Positions 32,173-40,550 of a stretch of 64,000 nucleotides of DNA are shown here, one piece after another. The stretch is from GCA-003244245 sp052390115 (GTDB lineage: Bacteria > Actinomycetota > Actinomycetes > Mycobacteriales > Pseudonocardiaceae). The stretch is from contig JBQTHE010000023.1 of NCBI GenBank assembly GCA_052390115.1, positions 73,840-137,839 on the forward strand, written 5' to 3'. Made by a program: the position numbers and the translations under genes. The notes under the pieces were generated by a model that was given only the letters and a program-made list of their open reading frames with translations, had not been told where the DNA came from and did no database searches. How positions within the stretch are numbered: position 1 is the stretch's first letter; each line of letters starts with the position of its first letter.

Positions 32173-32688
32173 GTGACCAGCCCGTTCAGTAGTCAGGGCC
32201 AGATGCCTGGCCTGCCCACCCCACCCACCGGTTGGCCGATCGGCTCCTACGCCACTTACGCCGAGGCGCAGCGCGCCGTGGACCACCTCGCCGACAGTCA
32301 CTTTCCGGTCGCCGAAGTCACCATCGTCGGAGTGGACCTGATGCTGGTTGAGCGGGTGCTGCGACGGTTGACCTGGGGCCGGGTTCTGGCCCAGGGGGCC
32401 GCGTCGGGCGCCTGGTTCGGCCTGTTCGTCGGAGTGCTGCTCAGCCTGTTCGCTACCCAAGCTGGGGCCGGGTTCATCCCGATCCTGGTGGGCGTGGCCA
32501 CCGGCGTGGTGTTCGGGTCGGTGTTCGCGGCCGCCGGTTACGCCTCGACCCGCGGTCGGCGGGACTTCGCGTCGGCAAGCCAACTGGTCGCAGGGCGTTA
32601 CGACGTGCTGTGCCAGCCACGGCATGCCGAGCAGGCGCGCGACCTGCTGGCCAAGCTGGCCATGGGCCCGGGTACCGCGACCACCTGA
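32173..32688 (+). CDS. General stress protein 17M-like membrane protein
   Basis: The product (171 residues, GTG start) contains a YflT/GSP17M domain (SYATYAEAQRAVDHLADSHF; VTIVGVDLMLVERV) followed by two or three membrane helices in Gly-rich sequence (AASGAWFGLFVGVLLSLFAT, LVGVATGVVFGSVFAAAGYA) and a second short domain (RYDVLCQPRHAEQARDLL). Such proteins are widespread in actinobacteria, often near acyl-CoA dehydrogenase genes, and are of unknown mechanism. The Pro-rich first 25 residues are disordered. Confidence 0.82.
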   Translation: MTSPFSSQGQMPGLPTPPTGWPIGSYATYAEAQRAVDHLADSHFPVAEVTIVGVDLMLVERVLRRLTWGRVLAQGAASGAWFGLFVGVLLSLFATQAGAGFIPILVGVATGVVFGSVFAAAGYASTRGRRDFASASQLVAGRYDVLCQPRHAEQARDLLAKLAMGPGTATT

Positions 32689-33120
32689 TCACGTGCTGAG
32701 CGGATGCCGCCAGCGCAGGCCGGGAAACCACGCGAAGTCCCGGTCCGCGGTCACCCATTCGCATCCCGACTCGATCGCCAGGGCCGCGAGGAAGGCATCT
32801 GGCACCAGGTTTCCCTTCGCGCCTGCTTGCTGGCACAGCCGGGTGAAGATCGACCAGTGCTGCGCGCCAGGAAACACCTGGCGGCAGATCGGCTGGTTTC
32901 GTACCGCGCCGGCGAACGTCAGCGCCTCGGTCAGCCGGCTGGGTTCCCGGAAGATCCGCGGATGGGTGACGACCCGCACAAAACCGCTGAGCACCAGGTC
33001 GGAGCAGGCGTAGCTGGAGTCGCCGTTGACCATGCCGTCCAGCCAGGCCCGGTACTGCTGGTGGTCTGCGGTGTCCTGCCGGAACGCGTACACGAGCACG
33101 TTGACGTCAGGAAGGAGCAC
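32689..33120 (-). CDS. vapC: PIN-domain toxin (VapC)
   Basis: This PIN-fold ribonuclease (143 residues) starts with MLLPDVNVLVYAFRQD, holding the first catalytic Asp (D5), and keeps the later acidic residues in LVPDAFLAALAIESG and WVTADRDFAWFPGLRW. VapC toxins cleave specific tRNAs or rRNA and are held inactive by VapB. It overlaps the upstream antitoxin gene by 14 bp, the usual arrangement. All expected acidic residues are present, so it is probably functional. Confidence 0.9.
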   Translation of the reverse strand: MLLPDVNVLVYAFRQDTADHQQYRAWLDGMVNGDSSYACSDLVLSGFVRVVTHPRIFREPSRLTEALTFAGAVRNQPICRQVFPGAQHWSIFTRLCQQAGAKGNLVPDAFLAALAIESGCEWVTADRDFAWFPGLRWRHPLST

Positions 33121-33358
33121 GACCCTCCATCACGTCCAGCAGTGCCGCGCTGTCATCGAGATCCACGCCGGGAAGCACGCCCCCACTCGCGACGGACACC
33201 GGAAGCTCGACTCGACTGCGCTCCTCGTGCCGCTCGGATTCGGCCAGCAGCTGGCGAAGCGCCTCCTCGAAAACCGACGTCAGGCTTCGTCCCTGGCGCG
33301 CAGCGAGGCTCTTGGCCCGGCGCAGCAGCTCGTCATCGACCCGCAGCGTGGTCCGCAT
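33107..33358 (-). CDS. vapB: Ribbon-helix-helix antitoxin (VapB)
   Basis: The antitoxin (83 residues) has an N-terminal ribbon-helix-helix (MRTTLRVDDELLRRAKSLAARQGRSLTSVFEEALRQLL) for DNA binding and an acidic, extended C-terminus (GVLPGVDLDDSAALLDVMEG) that would wrap the VapC active site. The gene precedes and overlaps vapC. The promoter must lie in the 32 bp before 33358 or just upstream (around caaagcatactctgg), and autoregulation there is expected from the family. Confidence 0.9.
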   Translation of the reverse strand: MRTTLRVDDELLRRAKSLAARQGRSLTSVFEEALRQLLAESERHEERSRVELPVSVASGGVLPGVDLDDSAALLDVMEGRAPS

Positions 33359-33390
33359 GCATCAAAGCATACTCTGGTGGCAGCAATATG

Positions 33391-33663
33391 TCACCGGATC
33401 AGGAAACCGCTGACGACGCTGGCCACTCCGGCGAGGGCACCAACCACGGCGACGGCGGTGGCGATCGCATCCTTGTGGCGAACGTGCCAGGGGGACAGGC
33501 GCGCCTGCAGCTTCTCCATGAGCACCACCACGTTGAGCAGTGCCGCCTGACGTTCCGACGATTCTCTGGCCTCTTCGTATTCGTGGATCATCGCTACCAC
33601 GGTCATACCAAGGAACTTGGCGTCGAATGACTTGAGATTTCTCACCACCTGGTCGACTTCCAT
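33391..33663 (-). CDS. Small hypothetical protein with C-terminal membrane helix
   Basis: The product is 90 residues from ATG 33663, three bases after the stop of the truncated kinase gene; a TTG at 33669 would overlap that stop. A helical region (EYEEARESSERQAALLNVVVLMEKLQ, potentially coiled) is followed by one membrane helix (AIATAVAVVGALAGVASVVSGFLI) at the end, so it looks tail-anchored. I do not recognise the family. Coupling to the kinase-like gene suggests they work together. Confidence 0.6.
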   Translation of the reverse strand: MEVDQVVRNLKSFDAKFLGMTVVAMIHEYEEARESSERQAALLNVVVLMEKLQARLSPWHVRHKDAIATAVAVVGALAGVASVVSGFLIR

Positions 33664-33665
33664 CC

Positions 33666-34187
33666 TCAACGACCTGGTGAGCTCGTCACGCTGACCGGCG
33701 CCGAAGAGGATCGTGGCCGCTCTTGGAGCTGCCCGAACGCTCCGAAATCCGCCAGCTTGTAGGTGCCCTCGATGGTGCGCAGTACGTTCGAGGGCTTGAT
33801 GTCACGGTGCAGGATGTTGTGCTGATGCGCGTAGCGCAGCGCGGAGGCCACGTCGCGGCCCAGTCGTACGGTCTCCTCGACACCGAGCTGGCCGGCCAAG
33901 CCCAGCTCGTCCGCCAAGCTCCCACCGTCGATCCACTCCTGGACCAGGCAGAGCCGCCCGTTGTGCTCGGTGACGTCCAACGTCGCCACGATGTTGAGGT
34001 GGTCGAGAGCGGTCACCGCGGCAGCTTCCCGTCGGCTAAGTTCGCTTGTCCCAGGAAGTAGCTTCAACGCGACGACCCGATCGTGTCGGTCGTCCCGCGC
34101 GCGGTAGACCTCGGCGGTGGTTCCCTCGGCGCCTACGTGCTCTATCACTGTGTAGTGGCCGATGGGCGTGCCCAGGCTCAGCGTCAC
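33666..34187 (-). CDS. Truncated Ser/Thr protein kinase (N-lobe to DFG only)
   Basis: The 173 residues cover the N-lobe and the catalytic loop of a Hanks-type kinase: GHYTVIEHVGAEGTTAEVY (Gly loop, partly degenerate), VALKLL (ATP Lys), the HRDIKPSNVL catalytic loop and LADFGAF (DFG). Right after DFG the sequence turns into QLQERPRSSSAPVSV and stops, with no activation segment, APE motif or C-lobe helices. A normal domain needs about 100 more residues. No kinase C-lobe sequence follows in any frame. It may be a decayed kinase, or an unusual half-domain paired with the small membrane protein coupled to it. Confidence 0.75.
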   Translation of the reverse strand: MTLSLGTPIGHYTVIEHVGAEGTTAEVYRARDDRHDRVVALKLLPGTSELSRREAAAVTALDHLNIVATLDVTEHNGRLCLVQEWIDGGSLADELGLAGQLGVEETVRLGRDVASALRYAHQHNILHRDIKPSNVLRTIEGTYKLADFGAFGQLQERPRSSSAPVSVTSSPGR

Positions 34188-34297
34188 GCATGCTCCTGAA
34201 TTGGGGTTGCACGAACGAGCCCCCGACCCGCGTCCAGAGCATAGACGGGGTATTCCGATCAGTCACCGTTGTCCGCGTCTTGGCCCGACATCGCGAG

Positions 34298-34915
34298 TCA
34301 CAGGGCGGCGATGGCGGCCGGAGTCCAGTGCCCTCGCGCCCCGCGTAGCTGGGCAAGGTAGTCGGCCACCCGGTGAACATCCCATCCGTGGGCCTCGTGC
34401 AGTCCTGCCGCCAATATCCGCAGATAGGAGGCCGACGGAACTGTGCAGGGTACGTCGTCGGCATGCCAGGGGGCGGTGAAGGTCAGGCACGGGTGCCCAT
34501 CGAGGTCATCGATGTGCAGCAGGGTCTCGTAGCGTCCGGGACCGAGTTCGGTTCGACCGGTCGCCAGCACTGGTCGGAGGTCGATGTCCGCGCCAGCGAC
34601 GCCGTACATCTCCTGCGCGGCGATGTCTGCGAACTGCCCGGCGGTGATCAGGTAAGCGCGCGCGGCCGCCGTGCCGGCGAGTTCTGGGTCGAAGAAGGCG
34701 CGCCCACCACCCCAGGTTGCCGATTCCGTTGCGAAGTAGACCCCGCCGGGGATTTCACGGCCGATTGCGCGGCGCGGCGGGCGGCGATCGCGACAACCGG
34801 AATGGGGGCGCTGCGCTCCAGGCGGGGTTCCGCCCGCGAGATAGTATTTCAGCCGGTCGGCGGACATGTTCGACCCGTAGCTGACGTACCAGACCAGTTC
34901 CGGCTGCGTCGTCAA
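34298..34915 (-). CDS. Gamma-glutamylcyclotransferase-like protein
   Basis: The 205-residue protein begins with WYVSYGSNMSADRLKYYLAG, the YGSNM-type nucleotide of the GGCT/BtrG fold, and continues with GGVYFATESATWGGGRAFF and AYLITAGQFADIAAQEM. Actinobacterial members of this group are often labelled histone deacetylase without basis. They probably belong to the cyclotransferase superfamily, acting on gamma-glutamyl amines or peptides, but the substrate is unknown. It is divergent from the DUF222 gene across 50 bp. Confidence 0.78.
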   Translation of the reverse strand: MTTQPELVWYVSYGSNMSADRLKYYLAGGTPPGAQRPHSGCRDRRPPRRAIGREIPGGVYFATESATWGGGRAFFDPELAGTAAARAYLITAGQFADIAAQEMYGVAGADIDLRPVLATGRTELGPGRYETLLHIDDLDGHPCLTFTAPWHADDVPCTVPSASYLRILAAGLHEAHGWDVHRVADYLAQLRGARGHWTPAAIAAL

Positions 34916-34965
34916 TCGTCTCCTCGTAGCCCGGAATTGTCGGTGTGCCTCCGTAGAATACTGGT

Positions 34966-36201
34966 ATGTCGATGGGTCCGGCGTGGCAGGCGAGTGGCGA
35001 TGAGCTGCTCGCTGAGCTGCGGGCGCTGGAAACCCGTATGCGATCGACGTGGGCGCAGATGTTGTCGGTGGTGGCCGAGGTTGATTCCCGGGGGATTGCC
35101 GGGAAAGAAGGATATGGCACCACGGTCGAGTTGGTCCGCGCGCTGGCGCGGGTGACCCGGGGTGAGGCTCGGGCTCGGGTCACCGCCGCAGAGGATGTGC
35201 TACCCGGGCGCGGGCTGGACGGTGCACCGATCGCGCCGCGGCTGCCGCACACCGCGGCCGCGGTGGCCGAAAATGTGATCGGCTCCGCTGAAGTCGCAGT
35301 GATCCGCTCGGTGCTGGCCCGGATTCCTGCGCATATCGGCGCCGAGCAGCGGGGAGAGGTCGAGGCGGAGTTGGCCCGCCACTCCCGCACACTGGACCCC
35401 GGGCAGCTCGCGACGCTGGGCAAACGGATCCTTGCCTACCTGGATCAGGACGGCACGCCGCCCAAAGACATCGCCGAGACCCGGCGGCGGCTGAGCTTCA
35501 CCGACCGTGACGGCGGCTACGAGTTGTCCGGTTGGCTGGACCGGGAGGCCGCCGAGATCGTTCGCTCCGCGCTGAGCCCGCTGGCCGCGCCCCGCCCGGC
35601 CACTGACACCGAGGTCGACCTGCGCGATTCCGCTCAGCGCGACGCCGACGCCCTGGTCGAACTGGCGCAGCGCGCTCTCGTTACCGGTGAGCTGCCCACC
35701 GAGGGCGGCGAACGCCCACAGGTCGTGGTCACCGTCCCGTTGGCCGTGCTGGCGGGCCGGATCGGAACCGGATCACTGGACTTCGGAGGGCCGGTCAACG
35801 CCGAGGCCGCCCGGCGAATCGCGTGCGACGCGCGAGTGATCCCGGTGGTACTCGGCACCCGCGGGGAACCTCTCGACGTCGGGCGGGCATCGCATTCGGT
35901 ACCTGCGGCGATCCGCCGAGCGGTGATCGTCCGGGATCGCGGATGCGCATTCCCAGGGTGTTCGATACCGGCTCGCTGGTGCGAAATTCATCACGTCAAA
36001 CATTGGGCCGAACTGGGTCCCACCAGCCTCGCCAACTGCGTTCTACTCTGCGGCCGCCACCACCGACTCGTGCATCATTCCTCCTGGCGGATCGAAATGG
36101 CCAACGGCGTTCCGGAATTCCACCCACCACCCTGGATCGGCGGCGCAGCCCGCCGCAACCCACTCCACCTCGCCCCGGACCTCGTCCGGATACGCGAGTA
36201 A
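34966..36201 (+). CDS. DUF222 / HNH endonuclease domain protein (13E12-type)
   Basis: The 411-residue protein has a helical DUF222 domain (about 10-290, with ELLAELRALETRMRSTWAQM and YGTTVELVRALARVTRGEARAR) and a C-terminal HNH domain: DRGCAFPGCSIPARWCEIHH, with the Cys pair and the HH, then NCVLLCGRHHRLVHH. This is the abundant actinobacterial family related to the 13E12 repeat proteins of mycobacteria, often multicopy and frequently associated with mobile DNA. All zinc and catalytic residues are present. Biological role is unproven. Confidence 0.92.
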   Translation: MSMGPAWQASGDELLAELRALETRMRSTWAQMLSVVAEVDSRGIAGKEGYGTTVELVRALARVTRGEARARVTAAEDVLPGRGLDGAPIAPRLPHTAAAVAENVIGSAEVAVIRSVLARIPAHIGAEQRGEVEAELARHSRTLDPGQLATLGKRILAYLDQDGTPPKDIAETRRRLSFTDRDGGYELSGWLDREAAEIVRSALSPLAAPRPATDTEVDLRDSAQRDADALVELAQRALVTGELPTEGGERPQVVVTVPLAVLAGRIGTGSLDFGGPVNAEAARRIACDARVIPVVLGTRGEPLDVGRASHSVPAAIRRAVIVRDRGCAFPGCSIPARWCEIHHVKHWAELGPTSLANCVLLCGRHHRLVHHSSWRIEMANGVPEFHPPPWIGGAARRNPLHLAPDLVRIRE

Positions 36202-36214
36202 CAATTGGATGATG

Positions 36215-37390
36215 TCACCCTGAGAGGGGATCTGCGACGTGGCCGATGAACAGCGGCGCCCCGGTCGGCCGGTGCACGATCGTGAAGGCGAACGGCCGGT
36301 CGGCGCGGACCACGAACTGCGGCTCCGGCGGCAATGACACGGTGAAGACCAGACCAGTGACAGCGGCGGCCTCAGTGCCCCACTCGTCCACCGTGATGTT
36401 CGCCCGGTGTACTGCCTGATCAAGTGTGAGCCCCGCCTGCGATATACCCGAGAAGTCGTCCAGGGCGGTCAGGCCCAGCGCGTTCAGCGCAGGCAGCAGG
36501 TCCAGGTTGGTGGCGAAGTCCCACCGCGGTAGGAACAGGCCCACCCGCTCGCCCCGCAGGCCCGTTTGGACCTCGGTCAGCGTCTCGGGAGACAACACTT
36601 CGGCCGGGGTGAGCGCCCCCTGCGGCACGATCACTCGCATGGCCAGCTCGCTGTCGGCGTACGGCAGCTCAACTGCCTGCCAGCCCTCACCACTGGCGTA
36701 GTGCAAGGATTCCTGCTGACGCATCATCGGCACCGCCACGGTCGTGCCGTCGGCGCGGGTGAACGTGGCTTCCTGCGTCGGATTCTTGGCGAACAGGGTA
36801 AGCCAGTCCGCCTTCAGGTAGACGGCATTGGCTAGTACCAGCCGGGTAGCCGGATCCAGCTGGTCGAACAACCTGCCGATCCGCTCCGCCGTCTGTTCGC
36901 GCACCCAGGCGTTGATCTGTTCGGCGCCCTGCCCGGAGCGGAAGGTCCGTGCGCCTGCGCCGTACTGCGAAGCCAACGTCCGCAGGAAGCTGTCCGCGAC
37001 CGGCAGCCCGTCCTGGATGAACAGGCCGTTGGTGATCGCGACCACCGGTGGCGCGGGGCGCTCGTCCGGGGCCCTGGTTGCACCGGGGGATTGCCGCGGC
37101 GGTAGCTCGCTGACGGTGCCGATCTGCCGATCGAGGTCGTTGAATGCCGCGTGCGGCCCGGGTGCCGGGAAGCCGAATACGTGATCGAGCTGGCTCGCGG
37201 TCTGCCCGGCGGCGCCGGCGCGTGCCATACCGAAGGCGTAGCCGATGCTCAATGGCGAGATCACGGTGTTCCTGGCCGGGGCAGCCGCCGCCGTGTAAAG
37301 ATCATGACCGAACTTGGTCAGCCCGTCCACGGTCTGCTTGACCGGGGCATCCCGCGGCACCTCCCGCGGAACGCCCTGCGCTAACAACAC
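36215..37390 (-). CDS. Serpin (serine protease inhibitor)
   Basis: From GTG 37390 the product has 391 residues, the normal serpin length. Recognisable parts are NTVISPLSIGYAFGMARAGA, VVAITNGLFIQ, TRLVLANAVYLKADW, VELPYADSELAMRVIVPQG, FLPRWDFATNLDLLPAL, the hinge ANITVDEWGTEAAAVTG, and DRPFAFTIVHRPTGAPLFIG at the C-terminus. The reactive-centre loop between hinge and DRPFAF is LVFTVSLPPEPQFVVRA. No signal peptide is seen, so it is probably intracellular. I chose 37390 because GGGAGG lies just before it and the longer frame runs inside the Nudix gene. That ribosome site is part of a tandem 15-bp duplication. Confidence 0.9.
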   Translation of the reverse strand: MLLAQGVPREVPRDAPVKQTVDGLTKFGHDLYTAAAAPARNTVISPLSIGYAFGMARAGAAGQTASQLDHVFGFPAPGPHAAFNDLDRQIGTVSELPPRQSPGATRAPDERPAPPVVAITNGLFIQDGLPVADSFLRTLASQYGAGARTFRSGQGAEQINAWVREQTAERIGRLFDQLDPATRLVLANAVYLKADWLTLFAKNPTQEATFTRADGTTVAVPMMRQQESLHYASGEGWQAVELPYADSELAMRVIVPQGALTPAEVLSPETLTEVQTGLRGERVGLFLPRWDFATNLDLLPALNALGLTALDDFSGISQAGLTLDQAVHRANITVDEWGTEAAAVTGLVFTVSLPPEPQFVVRADRPFAFTIVHRPTGAPLFIGHVADPLSG

Positions 37391-37409
37391 CCCGTCACCT
37401 CCCACCCCG

Positions 37410-37832
37410 TCACCTCCCACCGGGTGGCAGGCAGCCCCAGCCGGTGAGGGCATCGATGAGCCCGTCCACGATCGGCAGGCTCGCCAGGGTTTCCCCATCA
37501 CACCAGCGGGCATCGTCAGCATCGTCGCCGGCTCGCAGCGTCCCGCCCGTTGCCCGGCAGAGGTAGTCATGGATACCGAAGACTGCGCCTCCCGGTGCGC
37601 AGCGCTGTACCCCGCCCAACCAACGGGTGATCTCGACCTCCAGCCCGGTCTCTTCGGCTACCTCGCGGAGCACCGCCTGATGGTCGGTCTCACCGGCCTT
37701 CACCCGGCCGCCGGGCACCGACCAGCGTCCCCGTCCCGGTTCGTTGGCCCTCCGGACCAGCAGCAACCTTCCCACGTTGTCGAACACCACCGCTCCGACA
37801 CACCGGATGTTCTGCACGCGTGAGCCTGTCAT
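37410..37832 (-). CDS. Nudix hydrolase
   Basis: The 140-residue protein has a complete Nudix box, VPGGRVKAGETDHQAVLREV followed by AEETGLEV (GX5EX7REUXEEXGU), after a strand with GAVVFDNVGRLLLVRR. Such enzymes hydrolyse nucleoside-diphosphate-linked compounds; the substrate cannot be read here. ATG 37832 (MTGSRVQNIRCVGAVV) fits the domain start; an ATG at 37895 would overlap the divergent PH-domain gene. The stop is 20 bp before the serpin start, so the two are likely co-transcribed. Confidence 0.88.
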   Translation of the reverse strand: MTGSRVQNIRCVGAVVFDNVGRLLLVRRANEPGRGRWSVPGGRVKAGETDHQAVLREVAEETGLEVEITRWLGGVQRCAPGGAVFGIHDYLCRATGGTLRAGDDADDARWCDGETLASLPIVDGLIDALTGWGCLPPGGR

Positions 37833-37887
37833 CAGCAGGCACGGTAGTACTCTGGCTTCATGCGGCCCCGGTTCAGGCAACGCTGAC

Positions 37888-38472
37888 ATGCTCATAGGGC
37901 GACATCCCTACGAGTACCTGCTCGACCCCTCCGTGGAGCGGCGGGTGATCCGGGTGCGACGGCACTGGGCCAGCCTGATGGGAGTGATGACGCAGACCTT
38001 CGGGGTCGTGATCGTGGCGTTTGTGCTGTCTCAGCTGCTCAGCGGCGCGGGGGACGACCTGTGGGTGGTGCAGTCAGTCCTCTGGTACGTCGCGGCCGCC
38101 GCGGTGCTGCGCTTCATTTGGAAGGCGCTGGAGTGGTGGGTCGAACTCATCATCATTACCAACAAGCGCTTCATGATCACTAGCGGTCTCGTCGTGACGA
38201 AGATCTCCATGATGCCGATCACGAAGGTGACCGACATGAGCTACCTGCGGACTTTGGGCGGGCGGATGCTCGGCTACGGCACGCTCAGGGTGGAATCGGC
38301 CGGGCAGAAACAAGACCTCGAGCGGGTCGACTACCTGCCCAAACCCGAGGCGACTTTTGATGCGATCTCCGAGCTGATCTTCGGTGAGAAGAAGGAAGCT
38401 CGTACCGGTATGCTTCCACCGCCGCCCCGCAGACGCTGGACCCTCGCTAGGGGACCTGTGGGCGGACCTTGA
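37888..38472 (+). CDS. Bacterial PH-domain membrane protein
   Basis: The 194-residue protein has two membrane helices (about 36-53: VMTQTFGVVIVAFVLSQLL; 62-80: SVLWYVAAAAVLRFIWKAL) and then a bacterial PH2 (YdbS/YdbT-like) domain: WWVELIIITNKRFMITSGLVV, KISMMPITKVTDMSYLRTLGG and LGYGTLRVESAGQKQDLERV. A Pro-rich C-terminal tail follows. These proteins are membrane-bound and of unknown function. ATG 37888 was chosen from the conserved MLIGRHPYEYLL opening; the promoter is shared with the divergent Nudix gene. Confidence 0.85.
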   Translation: MLIGRHPYEYLLDPSVERRVIRVRRHWASLMGVMTQTFGVVIVAFVLSQLLSGAGDDLWVVQSVLWYVAAAAVLRFIWKALEWWVELIIITNKRFMITSGLVVTKISMMPITKVTDMSYLRTLGGRMLGYGTLRVESAGQKQDLERVDYLPKPEATFDAISELIFGEKKEARTGMLPPPPRRRWTLARGPVGGP

Positions 38473-38495
38473 GGTAGTCCCGGAGACTGGCAGTC

Positions 38496-39362
38496 GTGTG
38501 TATCGACCTGCACGCCCACTCCACCGCCTCCGACGGAACTGATACCCCCGCTGAGCTCGTCGCGGCCGCCGCCGCGGCCGGTCTTGACGTGATTGCGCTG
38601 ACCGACCACGACACCACCGCAGGATGGGCCGAGGCCGTCGATGCGTTGCCCGCGGGCATGCGACTGATCCGCGGCGCGGAGTTCTCCTGCACCGCGCCCG
38701 ACGGCCGGGGTGGGCGCGTCTCGGTGCACCTACTCGGATACTTGTTCGACCCTGCCTCGGAGGCGATCATCGCCGAGCAGTCCCGGCTGCGCGAGGAGCG
38801 GCGGGTGCGGCTGCACACCATGGCGCAGCGGATGGCCGCCGACGGGTTCCCGGTGGATCCCGACACGCTGCTCGGTGACCTGCCGCAGCAAGCCTCAGCC
38901 GGTCGACCGCACCTGGCCGGGGCACTGGTGTCGGCAGGCGTCGTAGGCAGCGTGGACGAGGCGTTCCGCCGATACCTGGTCACCGGAGGTCGGTACTACA
39001 CAGGTCGGGCTGACACCGACGTCAGCGCGGCGGTCCGGATGCTTCGCGCAGCAGGGGGGGTCCCGGTGCTGGCGCACGCCTTGGCTAGCCGCCGCGGGCC
39101 GGTGATCGGCTCGAGTGTGATCGCCGAGCTAACCGCCGAAGGTCTCGCCGGGGTGGAAGTCGACCACCCTGACCACACCGGCGACGACCGCCGAGAGCTG
39201 CGCGACCTCGCAGCCACACTGGACCTGCTGATCACCGGCTCCAGCGACTACCACGGCACGAACAAGACGGCGCACCTGGGCCAGGAGACCACCGACCCGG
39301 AGATGCTTGAGCGGATCCAGGAACTGGCGGCTCGCAGCGGCGGCGTCGCGGTCGTTGGTTGA
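38496..39362 (+). CDS. PHP-domain phosphoesterase (TrpH/YciV type)
   Basis: The product (288 residues, GTG start) opens with CIDLHAHSTASDGTDTP (HxH metal pair), followed by VIALTDHDTTAGWAEA, IRGAEFSC, GVPVLAHAL, GVEVDHPDH and GSDYHG near residue 248, the full PHP metal set. E. coli RNase AM (YciV) of this family is a 5'-3' exonuclease acting on nucleotides and rRNA ends; a 3',5'-nucleotide phosphatase activity is also known. It lies between the PH-domain and RecB-family nuclease genes, a common actinobacterial order. Confidence 0.9.
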   Translation: MCIDLHAHSTASDGTDTPAELVAAAAAAGLDVIALTDHDTTAGWAEAVDALPAGMRLIRGAEFSCTAPDGRGGRVSVHLLGYLFDPASEAIIAEQSRLREERRVRLHTMAQRMAADGFPVDPDTLLGDLPQQASAGRPHLAGALVSAGVVGSVDEAFRRYLVTGGRYYTGRADTDVSAAVRMLRAAGGVPVLAHALASRRGPVIGSSVIAELTAEGLAGVEVDHPDHTGDDRRELRDLAATLDLLITGSSDYHGTNKTAHLGQETTDPEMLERIQELAARSGGVAVVG

Positions 39363-39423
39363 GCGGACGAGTCGACGGCCCGCCGGGGGAAGACCCGGCA
39401 TGTGGGTGAGTACGGTGGGCGGG

Positions 39424-40269
39424 ATGGCACGGCGAGCGCAGGGAGAGCTGGATCTCGGCGGTCTTCCCCGGCCCCTGGTGCGGGTGACCCCCGCCAAGCT
39501 CGGCGCGTGGACCGGCTGCCCCCGGCGCTACCGGATGGCCTACCTGGACCGGCCCACGCCTGCGCGGGGCGGGGCGTGGGCGCACAACACGCTGGGAGCG
39601 GTGGTACATACCGCGCTGCGGGCGTTGTTCGATCTGGCGCCCGGACGGCGCCGCCCGCACACCGCCGCCGCTTTGGTCGCTAGCCACTGGTCCGGGGAGG
39701 GTTTTGCTGATGACGCGCAGGCCGCCGACTATCGCAACCGCGCGCAGGACTGGGTGGCCCGCTACGTCGACGAGCTGGATCCCGACCTTGATCCGGTAGG
39801 GGTGGAGCGCTGGGTCTCCGCCCCGACCCAGCGGATCGTTGCCGAGGGGCGGGTGGACCGCATCGATGAGCGAGACGGTGAGCTGGTCGTGGTGGACTAC
39901 AAGACGGGTCGGTACGGGCTGTCCGTCGATGACGCACGCGGTTCGCAGGCGCTGGCGCTCTACGCTTTCGCGGCGCGGCGCACGCTGCGCCGCGAGTGCC
40001 GCCGGGTCGAGCTGCATCACCTGCCCACCGGCACCGTCGCCGGCTGGGAGCACACCGAGCAGTCGCTGGGCAGGCACCTGCAGCGTGCCGAGGAGGCGGC
40101 CGGCGAGATCGCGCTGGCCACCGACACCCTGGCCGCGGGAGGCGATCCCGAGATCCTGTTCCCCCCCACGCCCGGCCGAGCCTGCTCGTGGTGCGACTTC
40201 CGGCGGCACTGTCCAGAGGGCCGAGCCAGTGCACCAGATCTCCAGCCGTGGGCGCTGCTCGCACCGTGA
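39424..40269 (+). CDS. RecB-family PD-(D/E)XK exonuclease with Fe-S cysteines
   Basis: The 281-residue protein has PD-(D/E)XK nuclease motifs: GAVVHTALRALFD (His of motif I), EGRVDRIDERDGELVVVDYKTG (the D...DYK catalytic core, about 143-163) and SQALALYAFAAR (the Gln helix). Four Cys, one in WTGCPRRYRM at the N-terminus and three in CSWCDFRRHC at the C-terminus, match the Fe-S staple of AddB/Cas4-type nucleases. It is a stand-alone RecB domain that probably processes DNA ends. The ATG at 39424 gives MARRAQGELDL. It overlaps the next gene (GTGA). Confidence 0.92.
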   Translation: MARRAQGELDLGGLPRPLVRVTPAKLGAWTGCPRRYRMAYLDRPTPARGGAWAHNTLGAVVHTALRALFDLAPGRRRPHTAAALVASHWSGEGFADDAQAADYRNRAQDWVARYVDELDPDLDPVGVERWVSAPTQRIVAEGRVDRIDERDGELVVVDYKTGRYGLSVDDARGSQALALYAFAARRTLRRECRRVELHHLPTGTVAGWEHTEQSLGRHLQRAEEAAGEIALATDTLAAGGDPEILFPPTPGRACSWCDFRRHCPEGRASAPDLQPWALLAP

Positions 40270-40550
40270 CCTCCGGGACAGGTGTGCGCGCTGGGGGGAG
40301 GCTGTCTGGCCTGCTGGCCGGTGGCCTGGTCGGGCTTGCGGTCGTGGTGTGCGTGGCGCAGTGGCTGGCCGGTACGTCAGGCCGTCCCGGCCCTGGCATG
40401 GCGGAGGTCGTCGGACACGTGGTCGCAGCGCTGGCTGCCGTGGTGCTGCAGGTGGTGGCCGACCGCCTCCGGGGCCCATCCGCGGCGTTGGCTTCCGGAT
40501 CCGTCCTGGTTATCGCGGCCGTGGTGCTCTGGTTCGGTTGGTGGGCCTGA
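40266..40550 (+). CDS. Small two-helix membrane protein
   Basis: The product is 94 residues from a GTG that overlaps the stop of the RecB-family gene. Hydrophobic segments are about residues 14-34 (LLAGGLVGLAVVVCVAQWLA), 46-60 (a weaker third segment, VVGHVVAALAAVVLQVV) and 70-90 (GSVLVIAAVVLWFGW). I do not recognise the family. Coupling to the nuclease gene may be positional only. Confidence 0.65.
   Translation: MTSGTGVRAGGRLSGLLAGGLVGLAVVVCVAQWLAGTSGRPGPGMAEVVGHVVAALAAVVLQVVADRLRGPSAALASGSVLVIAAVVLWFGWWA

Noticed and set aside
30808..32625. A 605-codon open frame on the minus strand
   Set aside because: It is antisense to the clear acyl-CoA dehydrogenase and stress-protein genes, is rich in His/Arg/Gly shadow composition and has no domain.
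32689..33358. A defence island built on the two toxin-antitoxin modules
   Set aside because: The two VapBC-like pairs are 20 kb apart with ordinary metabolic genes between; nothing links them to the TIR-STAND gene.
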